Assembly: GCA_954871525.1 (NCBI GenBank)
Contig: OX940865.1
Location: 19,514,420 to 19,578,419, forward strand
DNA: 64,000 nucleotides
Direction: 5' to 3'
Source: Parietaria judaica
Lineage: Eukaryota; Streptophyta; Magnoliopsida; Rosales; Urticaceae
Shown here piece by piece: positions 1 to 9,272 of this stretch. Position 1 is the stretch's first letter. Every line of letters starts with the position of its first letter. The position numbers and the translations under genes are program-made. The notes beneath the pieces are model-generated. The model ran no database searches and was not told where the DNA came from. It saw only the letters and a list, made by a program, of their open reading frames with translations.

Positions 1-753
1 TCGCGACTCATCGCGACTCGGAGCCAAAAATCGCGGCGTTTCGCGATTCGAGCTGCACCTCTCTCCCTCTCTCTCTCTCTCTCTCTCCCTCTCACAGACG
101 CTGCCTCTCTCCCTCGCATTCAGCTCGTCGCGATGCGTCGCCAGACTCACCATCGCGATGCGTCGCGACTCGCTGTTTGGCGATTCCGGCGATTCCGTCG
201 CGGACGCCGTGAGCAGCAGCTCTACTCTTAAATCTTAATCTCGGGTTTCGGAAACCGGAGTCCATTTTTAAAACGGAGTTCCGTCTTTAAAAAAAAATAA
301 TCGGAGTTCAGACTTCATCTTTCAGTGATATTTATTTTTAAAATTTTTTATTTTGATAAAGATTGTTCTATCTCACTTAACTACTGAAATCATATTGAAT
401 TACCTTTACATTTGATAAAAGCAAATCTAAAATTGTTAGTTCCTGATTAGGAAGAAAAAATAGATATTGAAAATCTAGAATCTCGATTCCGAATTTTACT
501 GGAACCGGTTTAAATCAAAACCGTAACTCGAGCGTTGTTTGGGAATGAACAAAGGGTTAACACATAACATATTATAATTCAAATTTGATCACAGGATTAA
601 TTTATATTAAATTATGTTGTGTGTATTGTGTAATATATACACATATATGTATATATAATTTTGTGTATTTTCATGACTCATTGATAGGATTGACTTGGCA
701 CTTTCTTTGTTTTATGTGTGAACTGTGGACCTTCCTCTCGACTTTGTATCCTT
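1..753. other. left flank, no gene; TCGCGA-rich short repeats
   Basis: No coding region is supported. The first ~210 bases carry dispersed short repeats built on TCGCGA (for example tcgcgactc and tcgcgatgcg), with a CT microsatellite around 61-92. From about 220 the DNA is AT-rich. The GC-rich start may be the tail of another repeat that begins outside the window; this is inference. Confidence 0.4.
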
Positions 754-758
754 ATTAT

Positions 759-1480
759 TGTTAAGGTCGGATTTGGTCAAATCCACTCTCAACTTTACAC
801 TTGTCGTTTTCCCATAAAACGACGAAGGTCGGGGTGGGCGAGATGGCGATGGGCCCTCGGCCCATCGATAGAGAGTAGTGATCGAGAGGGCAGCCTGAGC
901 TCCCCGAGGCTGGTTAGGCTGCGACGGGCCCACGGCCCATCAGGAGAAGCGATGACCGAGGAAGGGCTTCAAGCCCATTAAGGTCTAGGGTTTCTCTCCA
1001 GGACGCGACAAGGAAGTACGGCCGGAGGGGACCACTGCTGGGTAATGCGCTCAGGATGTGGCAGGGGGACAACGTTAGTGGAAACGAGCTCTTTTGGCAG
1101 CCGTCGAGAATGTCAGAGAGGAGGACCACAAAATATTTGAAGGAGGGACCACCAGAAGATCATCCAAGGGATTCGAGCCGAGGAGGTCCGAGCGTCGCTA
1201 TAAATAGAGGGGGAGCTCCCATTTGAAGGGGTTGGTCGATATCAAGAGGCAAGGGAGAGAACAGTGTCGTCGGATAGTGTTTAAAGAACCTTTGTGTAAC
1301 GTATTTGATACTGTTAATCTTCGCTTAGTCGTATTCTCCTTCGAGGTTCCAAGCTATAAACGGAAGAAACCGACCCCCTTTGTAATCATAATCAATCAAA
1401 GATACCCCTTCATTCGTATTATTCGTGTGTTTGCATCGTGTATTTTTGTGACTGTAAGGCGGTACGAATCGCCCTCTACA
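759..1480 (+). repeat. 5' LTR of Tat-type element (722 bp)
   Basis: It begins TGTTAAGG and ends CTCTACA, the canonical TG...CA. Against the 3' LTR it differs at three sites, all transitions, and carries one extra G near its 3' end (taaggcgg against taagcgg). A perfect 8-bp inverted repeat, gtcgtttt/aaaacgac with a 5-base loop, lies at 803-823. Confidence 0.96.
1198..1207 (+). promoter_or_regulatory. TATA box in 5' LTR
   Basis: The sequence ctataaatag, in a GC-rich surrounding, is the only strong TATA box in the LTR. It predicts a transcript start near 1225-1235, marking the U3/R border. The same box is at 13302-13311 in the 3' LTR. Confidence 0.7.
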
Positions 1481-1483
1481 GTT

Positions 1484-1502
1484 TGGCGCCCACCGAGGGG
1501 CC
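1484..1502 (+). other. primer binding site, tRNA-Lys type
   Basis: TGGCGCCCACCGAGGGGCC starts three bases after the LTR end. Its complement matches the 3' end of plant cytosolic tRNA-Lys (recalled ending CCCCACGGTGGGCG plus CCA) with a single mismatch. The non-autonomous element at 19642-24306 has the same site with the same three-base spacing. Confidence 0.85.
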
Positions 1503-1552
1503 ATAGTTTCTTCCTATCGCACAGCCAGGAACGAGAAGAGGGAAAGCGAAAG

Positions 1553-3949
1553 ATGCCTCAAGACGAGGAGCGGAACGACCAGAGCGAGGTGCTGGACGAG
1601 ATGCGGCGACAGATGACACAGGTCATGCAGAGGTTGGAGGCGGCCGACCGGAGGGCGGAAGAGGCCATGAGAAGAGCCGAGGAGCAAGCCGCGGAGAGTC
1701 GGAAGCTCGCCGACCAGCTGGCTCAGGCGGAAGGCAGGAACGCGGCGAACAGGGCCGCCGACTCCTCCATCGCTGCGAATGGAGGAACCCTGACTCGAGA
1801 CGCGACGAACAACGAGGCGTTCGACGCCACGCGGGACCTCTTGGTCCGAAACCTGTTCCAGACGCCGGCAACGACCTCCCAGCCTGCGACGACGGCCAGC
1901 ACGCCCCTGAGCGTGTCGGCAGTGGCCCAGGCGGGCGACCCCACGGCGACCGGGGAGATCATGAAGGCGATGGCGGCCATGGCGGCGGCCTTGGAGGTGA
2001 AAATAGGACAGGTGGCGTCGCGGGTGCACCAGGCGACGAGCGCCGGTCCGGAGATCGACAAGCTGGTGAGAGACGCCAGAGTGATTCCCTTCACCCCCAG
2101 GATCCGAGGAGTCGAGGTGGACGAGCTGCCGAAGATCAAACTTGCACCGTACAAAGGAGGTACTGATCCCACGACTCATGTAAAATCCTACAGGATAGCG
2201 ACGGACCACATCGGCGGCGAGGAGACCAGAAAGGAGGCTATCCTATGCCGTCTTTTTATTTACCATTTGCAGGGCCCAGCCAGCGACTGGTTCGCACGGC
2301 TTGCGCCAGGGATTATCGACAATTCCGACCAGCTCGTCGCCATGTTCCTGAAGCACTATTCCATCCACGCCAAGAGCGAGGCCACGCTGGCGTCTCTGTT
2401 TGATCTCAAGCATGGGAAGGACGAAACGCTACGCCAGTACGTAGAAAGGTTCAAGGGAGTGATGATTCGGGTGCCGAATCTCGAGGACGCCGTCGCCGTC
2501 CAAGCCCTGAGGCACGGCCTGCATTGCACCTCCGATTTCTGCAAAGAGATCACGAGGACGGTGCCGCTCACGATCGAGGACGCACTCCACAGGGCGACGA
2601 TCGACATGAACATCGAGGAGAGTATCCTCGGCAAGAAGAGGGGCGACGACAGGGGCGAGGCCAAGGCCAAACCCGAGAAGAACAGAGACGGACGGGATGG
2701 CTCGTCGTTAAGAGTGAGGAGAGAAGACCGAGGAGCCCAGAATGAGCGACGCGCCCTAGAGGCACCGAGGCACAAAGTCTACCATGTAGACGAGAAGAGA
2801 GGCGACAACACCGCCCGCGAGAGCCAACCGCGGGCGGATCTCCACGACAGCAGGCCCCAGGGCCAGCAGGGAGGATACTCCCGAGGAGACCCCGACGGGG
2901 GCCAGCAGGGATACTCCGGAGGACGCGGTGGATTCTCCGGAGGGAGAGGAGGTTCCGGCAGCGGCCGGGGAGGACGCTCAGGCGGCCGAGGAGGCTACGA
3001 GAGGACTCCGTGGCCGAGGGACATGAACAAGTTTTGTTCGTTCCACGGTTACTGGGGCCATTCGTCCGAGGATTGCGCCGCTTACAAGAGGTTCATCCAG
3101 AAGGGGATTGAACGCGGGGACTACGGGGAAGCCACGCGAGAGCGTGCGCAACCTTGGAACAACGAGAATCGGGCCTTCCCCAGTCAGCATGCGGCTCCCC
3201 CTCAAAGCTCCGGAGGGGGACAGGGCGCCCAGAAGCGAAGCTTCGCGATCGAAGCGGAGCCATCGACCCGCGTCGAGGCAGCCCGTCCCGCCAACAGACC
3301 GAGAATCGACGTGATCATGGGAGGATCACGATTCTGCGATGACACGGTCAACAACATCAAGGCCTACCAGAGGCGTGGGCGAGAGCATAACCGAGGAGAC
3401 TCAACGCACGAGACATCGGGAGCGACGATCGAGTTCGTCGAAGACGATAATTGCGCGGACTCACACGACGACGCCCTGGTGCTCGAGCTCAATATCGGGG
3501 GGTACGACATAGCGCACGTTCTCGTCAACAACGGCAGCTCTGTGGACATGATCACCCACGAGTGCCTGCTTCGCATGAAGCTCAACGACCTCACCATCGG
3601 AGGCCGCCCCCGAAAGGTGTCGGGGTTCAACGGGGACGTCACCACCTCGTTGGGAACGGTTCAGCTAGCCGTGTACGCCGGGAGCGTGAGGAGGATGACC
3701 GAGTTCATGGTCCTCGACGTGGAATCGCACTTCAACGTGATCCTCGGAAGGCCGTGGATTCATGCGATGAGAGCCGTGCCCTCCACCTATCATCAGTGCA
3801 TCAAGTTCCCTGGAAAGGACAAGGGGACTTTCGAGGAGCTCCAAGGCTGTCGCGATGCCTACCGCATCTGTTATATGATGCATCATCGAGCGGCAAGTAG
3901 TGGGAAGAGGCCCGAGAAGGCTTTCAAAAGCCGCGAGGTCGGTTTATAG
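1553..3949 (+). CDS. Gag-protease polyprotein of Tat-type element (798 aa)
   Basis: Encodes the capsid/nucleocapsid precursor and an aspartic protease. I chose the ATG at 1553 (MPQDEERND) because it is the first start after the PBS and leader; the open frame extends upstream only through the LTR. An Arg/Glu-rich coiled coil covers residues ~15-65, the retrotransposon Gag core ~185-320 (around SDWFARLAPG), and an RGG-rich tract ~438-484. A variant zinc knuckle (CSFHGYWGHSSEDC) is at ~495. The protease core is at ~650-665. Its expected catalytic D-G/T-G reads VLVNNGSSVDM: Asn stands where Asp is expected, at codon 3527-3529. The frame ends in TAG followed directly by CAATTA, the TMV-type readthrough context; pol continues in the same frame. 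The protease is probably inactive in this copy. Confidence 0.9.
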   Translation: MPQDEERNDQSEVLDEMRRQMTQVMQRLEAADRRAEEAMRRAEEQAAESRKLADQLAQAEGRNAANRAADSSIAANGGTLTRDATNNEAFDATRDLLVRNLFQTPATTSQPATTASTPLSVSAVAQAGDPTATGEIMKAMAAMAAALEVKIGQVASRVHQATSAGPEIDKLVRDARVIPFTPRIRGVEVDELPKIKLAPYKGGTDPTTHVKSYRIATDHIGGEETRKEAILCRLFIYHLQGPASDWFARLAPGIIDNSDQLVAMFLKHYSIHAKSEATLASLFDLKHGKDETLRQYVERFKGVMIRVPNLEDAVAVQALRHGLHCTSDFCKEITRTVPLTIEDALHRATIDMNIEESILGKKRGDDRGEAKAKPEKNRDGRDGSSLRVRREDRGAQNERRALEAPRHKVYHVDEKRGDNTARESQPRADLHDSRPQGQQGGYSRGDPDGGQQGYSGGRGGFSGGRGGSGSGRGGRSGGRGGYERTPWPRDMNKFCSFHGYWGHSSEDCAAYKRFIQKGIERGDYGEATRERAQPWNNENRAFPSQHAAPPQSSGGGQGAQKRSFAIEAEPSTRVEAARPANRPRIDVIMGGSRFCDDTVNNIKAYQRRGREHNRGDSTHETSGATIEFVEDDNCADSHDDALVLELNIGGYDIAHVLVNNGSSVDMITHECLLRMKLNDLTIGGRPRKVSGFNGDVTTSLGTVQLAVYAGSVRRMTEFMVLDVESHFNVILGRPWIHAMRAVPSTYHQCIKFPGKDKGTFEELQGCRDAYRICYMMHHRAASSGKRPEKAFKSREVGL

Positions 3950-3955
3950 CAATTA
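3947..3955 (+). promoter_or_regulatory. leaky-stop context TAG-CAA-TTA between protease and RT
   Basis: The amber codon ending gag-protease is followed by CAA TTA, which fits the CAR-YYA readthrough consensus known from tobamovirus replicase. The downstream frame stays open for 269 codons into RT with no frameshift. Readthrough would give an excess of Gag-protease over RT/RNase H/integrase. That this stop is functional rather than a third nonsense mutation is inference. Confidence 0.5.
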
Positions 3956-6900
3956 GCCATCGCCGCCCCGCCTCCACCAACGACGAAGCAAAGGAAGAGG
4001 CGCAAGAAGAAGGGGAAAGGAGGAGATCCCGGAATCCCCGGAATCCTTAGCGCAGAGGACATGGAGGACCAGGCGACAGACGAGCGGAGCGGTGGGCCAC
4101 AGGTCGAGGAGGTCGAGCAGGTCTGCATCGACGAGACTGATCCGACAAGAACCGTCGGAGTAGGTGCGAGACTTGATCCAGAGGTGAAAGCCCAGCTGGT
4201 GGAGTTCCTGAAGAGAAACAAGGAAAGCTTCGCATGGACCAACGACGACATGCCAGGGATCGACCCTGCGGTGATCACTCACCGGCTCAACACCGACCCT
4301 AATCATCGACCGGTCATACAGAAGAGGAGGAAAATGGCGGCCGATAGAAACAAGATCATCAACGACGAGGTGGACAGGTTGCTGGCGATGGGAACTATCC
4401 GGGAGGTCAAGTACCCCGAATGGCTGGCCAACACCGTCGTCATTCAGAAAAAAAATGGCAAATGGAGGGTCTGCGTGGACTACGTCGATCTCAATAAGGC
4501 GTGTCCGAAGGATAGCTTCCCGATGACCCATATCGACCGCTTAGTCGAGGCGACCATCGGGTATGAGCTCATGAGCTTCATGGACGCCTATTCTGGGTAT
4601 CACCAGATCAGGATGCACCCCGATGACGAGGAGAAAACCACCTTCATCAGCGAGCGAGGGACGTACTGCTACAAAGTCATGCCGTTCGGACTGAAGAACG
4701 CCGGCGCCACTTATCAGCGGCTCATGACGAAGATGTTCCACGATCAGATAGGGGAATAGCTGGAGGTGTACATCGATGACCTGGTCGTCAAGTCTCTAAA
4801 GGTTGCCATGCACATCGAGCATCTGGAGAGATGTTTCCGGGTCCTCAACGAGCATAAGATGAAGCTGAACCCGACGAAGTGTACCTTCGGCATCTCGTCC
4901 GGAAAGTTCTTGGGCTTCATGGTGACCCGTCGCGGAATCGAGGCTAGCCCCGACCAGGTCGAAACCTTCCAGAGCATGCCCTCGCCTCGCAATCGAAGAG
5001 AGGTCCAGAAGCTGACGGGACGGATCAACGCGCTCGGACGATTTATCTCGCGGCAGACGGACCGAACCCTTCTCTTCTATGAGCTGCTGAAGAAGAATAA
5101 GAAGTTCGAATGGACGCAAGAATGCGAGGAGGCGTTCCAAGCATTGAAGGCTTATCTCTCGTCGCCACCGGTCATGATGAAGCCGGAGCCAGGAGAGCCT
5201 CTGTACCTGTACCTCGCGGTGTCCGATCACGCGATAAGCCAGGTGTTAGTGCGAGAGGAGAGGGGGGAGCAGAAGCCCGTTTCGTACATTAGCCGGAAGC
5301 TCCTTGACGCCGAAACACGGTACCCCCAGGTTGAAAAACTGGCTCTCGCATTATTCGACGCATCGGAAAAATTGAGATTCCATTTCCAGATGCACACCAT
5401 CGTCGTCATGACGGACAGGCCCGTCAGGTCCATTCTTCACAGCCCGAACCAGTCAGGGAGGATCACGAAGTGGTCGATCAAGTTAGGAGCGTACGACATC
5501 GAGTATCGACTCCGAACCAGCTTGAAATCACAGGTCCTTGCTGACTTCCTCATCGAGTTGCCGAAGGAGCTCGTGGATTCGCGCGACGAGAAAGGGATGT
5601 GGAGGCTCCTCGTCGACGGATCGTCAACATCGCTCGGATCGGGTATCGGGATCAGGCTCGTCTCCCCGATCGGAGAGGTCGTGGAAAAAGCTTGTCGCCT
5701 CGCTTTCCGGGCCACGAATAACGAGGCCGAGTATGAGGCTCTCATCGTCGGGATGCGATCGGCTCTGGCTTTGGGCGTGAGGAAGGTAAACGCTTTCTCG
5801 GACTCCCAGTTAGTGGTCAAGCAGGTTAACGGGGAGTACGAGAAGAACGACGAAAGGATGGAGGCATACGCCGGAGTCGTCGAATCCCTGTCAAAGAAAT
5901 TTGATTTTTGGACTTTGACACAGGTTTCGAGGGGCGATAACAACCACGCCGATGCATTGGCGGGCTTGGGATCCACAACCGAAATCGACGAGCTCCGGTC
6001 GATCACCGTCGAGACGGTCGAGAGGCCCAGTATCAAGCGAGAAGAGGGTCCCCCAAAGAAGAAGCGTAGGGCCAGCGACAACACCTCCGAGAAGCAGGAC
6101 GACGAGGTTGACGCTCAAGAGATCCTCGACATCGAGTGCGAGAACCCGAGTCCCGACGAGCAGGGAATCGTAGACGATGACGAAGAAGAGGATTGGCGCA
6201 CCCCTCTTCGAAGGTACATCCTCGACGGAGCATTACCCGATGACAGGCAGGAGGCCAGGAAATTGCGAGCCAAGAGCGCAAAGTATTCTGTTCTGAATGG
6301 CAGGCTATACAGGGCGAGCTTCGAATGAATACTACTGCGATGCTTAGGCAAGAAGGAGGCAGAGTACGTTATGGGAGAAATCCATGGCGGGGAGTGCGGC
6401 AATCACTCCGGCGGCCGATCCTTCCTGCGAAAGGCCAAGCGGCAAGGCTTCTTTTGGGAAACCATGGTCGCGGATTGCGCCGACCACACCAAGAAGTGCG
6501 AGAAGTGCCAGCGCCATGCTCCAGCGATAAATTGCCCAGCCGAGAAGCTGTCGGTGGTGTCCGTCCCGTACCCCTTCATGAAGTGGTCGATGGATATCGT
6601 CGGTCCTATGCCTACCGGCTCCCGACAGCGGAGGTTTATGCTGGTAGTGACGGACTTCTTCACTAAGTGGTCCGAAGCAGAGGCGTACGCCAACATAAAG
6701 GATTCGGACGTCGAAAGCTATGTCTGGAAGAACGTGATTACACGTTTTGGACTGCCCCGTGAGATCATCGTCGATAACGGGTCCCAGTTCATCTCGAAGA
6801 GATTCCAGGACTTCTGCGCTCGATGGAGAATAAGGCTGAACACGTCAACGCCGAGGTACCCGCAGGGAAACGGAAATGCGGAAGCGGTCAATCGCACCAT

Positions 6901-7435
6901 CGTCGACAACATCAAGAAAAGGCTCGACGAGAAGAAGGGCTTGTGGGCCGATGAGCTCCCCGGAGTTCTTTGGGCCTACCACACGACTCCCCACTCGGCC
7001 ACCGGCGAGACCCCTTTCGCCCTCGCATTCGGGGTCGAAGCAGTGATACCGGCTGAGGTGGGAGTACCCAGTCTTCGACGAACGTGGGCTCCAAGCCATT
7101 CAGACGACAACAGCCAAGATCTGCTCCATCAACTGGACCACATCGACGAAAGGCGAGAGCGAGCTAAAGCGCACATCGCCAACTACCAGAACACCATCGC
7201 TCGATTCTACAATAAAAGCGTGCGCCCTCGACAGTTTAGGGTCGGAGAGCTGGTGCTCCGCAAGGTTTTCCAGAACACGGCGGAGCTGAACGCGGGGAAG
7301 CTCGGGCAAAACTGGGAAGGCCCATACAAGGTCGTGGAGGTAGTCAAACCAGGAGTCTACAGGCTCGAGAACTTGGCCGGCCTCGAGGTGGTTCGGAGTT
7401 GGAATGTCAAGCACCTCAAGAAGTTCTATCAGTAG
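3950..7435 (+). pseudogene. pol of Tat-type element: RT, RNase H, integrase, with two internal stops
   Basis: It continues in the gag frame. RT motifs include DYVDLNKACPKDSFP, FMDAYSGYHQI, MPFGLKNAGATYQRLM and the catalytic YIDD at 4769-4780. RNase H keeps its acidic residues (LVDGSS, TNNEAEYEAL, FSDSQLV, NNHADALAG). A basic, NLS-like PPKKKRR lies in the linker. Integrase keeps the H2C2 finger (HGGECGNH, CEKCQRH) and the DDE residues (WSMDIVGP, VDNGSQF, GNGNAEAVNR), ending NVKHLKKFYQ with no chromodomain. Two stops interrupt it: TAG at 4757-4759, four codons before YIDD, and TGA at 6326-6328, at the RNase H/integrase junction. No frameshift occurs in 3.5 kb, so decay is slight and by point mutation only. 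It probably derives from a recently active family member. Confidence 0.92.
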
Positions 7436-7900
7436 GTCTTGTCGTCCCAATTCCTTATATTTACATGCTATATTAACTGTCTTAATGGGAAGTCCTGACC
7501 CACTTGTTCGGGACCGCTCACGGCCCCGGCTTGTTTCTAATAAAGACAGGGAGTACTCTTCCCTCGCGAGCCGCACCCGTATGGGGGACTCGAAGGGTTT
7601 AATGAGGCTCGCCTTTGTGGCAAAATATCTCTCTAACAATTTTACAGGCTCAAATTTACGAATAACCTCAAAATAAGAGCAGCGCACGATCAGCGGCAAC
7701 ACGAGCATAGACGACAGAATCAAAAACATTAAAATAAAGCGTGGAACAAAGTGAAAATAACAAAGCCCAAATATGGCACGCGAGCAAAATCGAAAGGCAA
7801 AAAGCGCCATCGTCATCGACCCTCTAAGTACGCCGCCGTGGCGAGAACGACATTATCATCGGACTCGTCACCGCCTGCGACTTAGACGAAGAAGGAAAAA
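7436..7900 (+). other. 3' untranslated region after pol
   Basis: No ORF with recognisable content. Its last ~75 bases (from about 7826: tacgccgccgtggcg, then attatcatcggactcgtcacc) are clearly homologous to the block that precedes the minisatellite in the non-autonomous element (plus-strand 21757-21830, read in reverse). Confidence 0.6.
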
Positions 7901-8385
7901 GGGCCTCGACAAAAGTCTCGATGGCACCACGAAAAAGAAAAAAGGGCCTCGACAAAAGTCTCGATGGCACCACGAAAAAGAAAAAAGGGCCTCGACAAAA
8001 GTCTCGATGGCACCCGACAAAAGTCTCGATGGCACCATGAAAAAGAAAAAAAGGGCCTCGACAAGAGTCTCGATGGCACCATGAAAAATAAAAAAGGGCC
8101 TCGACAAAAGTCTCGATGGCACCATGAAAAAGAAAAAAAGGGCCTCGACAAGAGTCTCGATGACACCATGAAAAAGAAAAAAGGGCCTCGACAAGAGTCT
8201 CGATGGCACCATGAAAAAGAAAAAAGGGCCTCGACAAGAGTCTCGATGGCACCATGAAAAAGAAAAAAGGGCCTCGACAAAAGTCTCGATGGCACCATGA
8301 AAAAGAAAAAAGGACCTCGACAAAAGTTTCGATGGCACCATGAAAAAGAAAAAAGGGCCCCGACGTAAGTCTCGAGGGCACCACA
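7901..8385 (+). repeat. 43-bp minisatellite, 11 units
   Basis: Tandem units start gggcctcgac, followed by aaaagtctcgatggcacc and an A/G-rich tail. Unit starts are at 7901, 7944, 7987, 8053, 8096, 8140, 8183, 8226, 8269, 8312 and 8355, mostly 43 bp apart; the third unit contains a partial internal duplication. The array lies in the 3' region between pol and the antisense ORF. Tandem repeats in this region are known for Tat/Ogre elements. A homologous array is in the non-autonomous element at 21024-21757. Confidence 0.92.
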
Positions 8386-8458
8386 AAGAGCTAGCGATAA
8401 GGAGCAGTATCGCGACAAATTTCCCCCTCCACCGACATTTACTATGTTTGTTTCGTTT

Positions 8459-8496
8459 GCAAAAAAAAAAAGGGGGGGGGGGGGGAGGAGAGGATG
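8459..8496 (+). other. polypurine tract A11-G14
   Basis: A run of 11 A followed by 14 G and gaggagagg lies between the minisatellite and the end of the antisense ORF. It resembles a retroelement polypurine tract, so it could be an internal plus-strand priming site, or simply an expanded slippage tract. Confidence 0.45.
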
Positions 8497-8702
8497 CACA
8501 TGTCAACATCCTCCACACTAAGATCCCGTATAAAGAAAGCTACACATATATGCAAAAATGACATAATTACAGAAGGTCTTCGTTTACTCATACGCCAAAA
8601 AGCTTATAACATTCACATTTACATCAGAGCCTTGTAGGCAAACCACTACAAATTACGTAAAGTGGAAAAACAAAAACAGCCTAAGCTTATAACAGTTCAG
8701 CC

Positions 8703-9041
8703 TCAGCCCTCGTCGGATTCAAGAACGGAGTCGGCGAGGTCCTCGATGTAATATGATGCCGCTCGGTCGAGGACGTCCTCAGCAAAGTCCGAGAAGGCGG
8801 CCAGATGACGCGGGTCTTGAGTTAGGAACCTTGTAAAAGCAGTTTGCGGCAACAGGTCCAAGCGGTGGGTCACAGAGGAGCTCTCTTCGATGTCCGCCGA
8901 AGGAGGTACCGCGATCCAAAGAGCTAGGATGTTGATCAGGTCGCGCACTAATGCGTAATGCTCTGGATCCTCGGCGAGGAACGATGCGATCACGCCCTCG
9001 TCAGGCCTCAGAGGCCAAGAAACGAGAGGTAGCTCGTCGAC
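8703..9041 (-). CDS. short antisense ORF, possible terminal exon of the antisense gene
   Basis: About 112 codons ending ...VLESDEG, with no recognised domain. It is acidic and Leu/Ala-rich (for example HYALVRDLINILALWIAVPP). On the minus strand the frame is preceded by a pyrimidine run ending ttctcgcag exactly at a codon boundary at 9041, which looks like a 3' splice site. It lies downstream, in antisense sense, of the longer antisense ORF at 9273-12289. It may be a last exon joined by splicing or an independent small ORF. Function unknown. Confidence 0.35.
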   Translation of the reverse strand, partial: VDELPLVSWPLRPDEGVIASFLAEDPEHYALVRDLINILALWIAVPPSADIEESSSVTHRLDLLPQTAFTRFLTQDPRHLAAFSDFAEDVLDRAASYYIEDLADSVLESDEG

Positions 9042-9272
9042 CTGCGAGAAGAAGGGTGAGAATAGTTGACCCCCAATAAAACGAGAAACGTGAGGAAAAC
9101 GACAGTCGCGATTCGATAACTAAAGTTCAGTAGAGGAAAGAAAGATCTTTTTCATTCATTAAATGTTCTGGGAATACAAAGAAAAGGCCCAAGGCCAAAG
9201 CAAAAAAAAAAAGAGAAGAAGGTAACAACGAAGTTCGCAAAAGAAAAATCAAAATATACATAGGCAGTGTCC

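Noticed and set aside
1..220. TCGCGA-rich start as rDNA or telomeric DNA
   Set aside because: No telomere repeat and no recognisable rRNA sequence.
1514..2209. Long antisense ORFs opposite gag (231 and 149 aa)
   Set aside because: Shadows of a GC-rich, codon-biased sense frame; no recognisable motifs, unlike the antisense ORF at 9273-12289.
3947..3955. Endogenous tobamovirus-like sequence, because of the TMV-type stop context
   Set aside because: Only nine bases match; the surroundings are clearly Ty3/gypsy protease and RT. No viral replicase, movement or coat gene is present.
7901..8385. Regular repeats suggesting a CRISPR array
   Set aside because: Units are contiguous with no unique spacers, and the setting is a plant retrotransposon.
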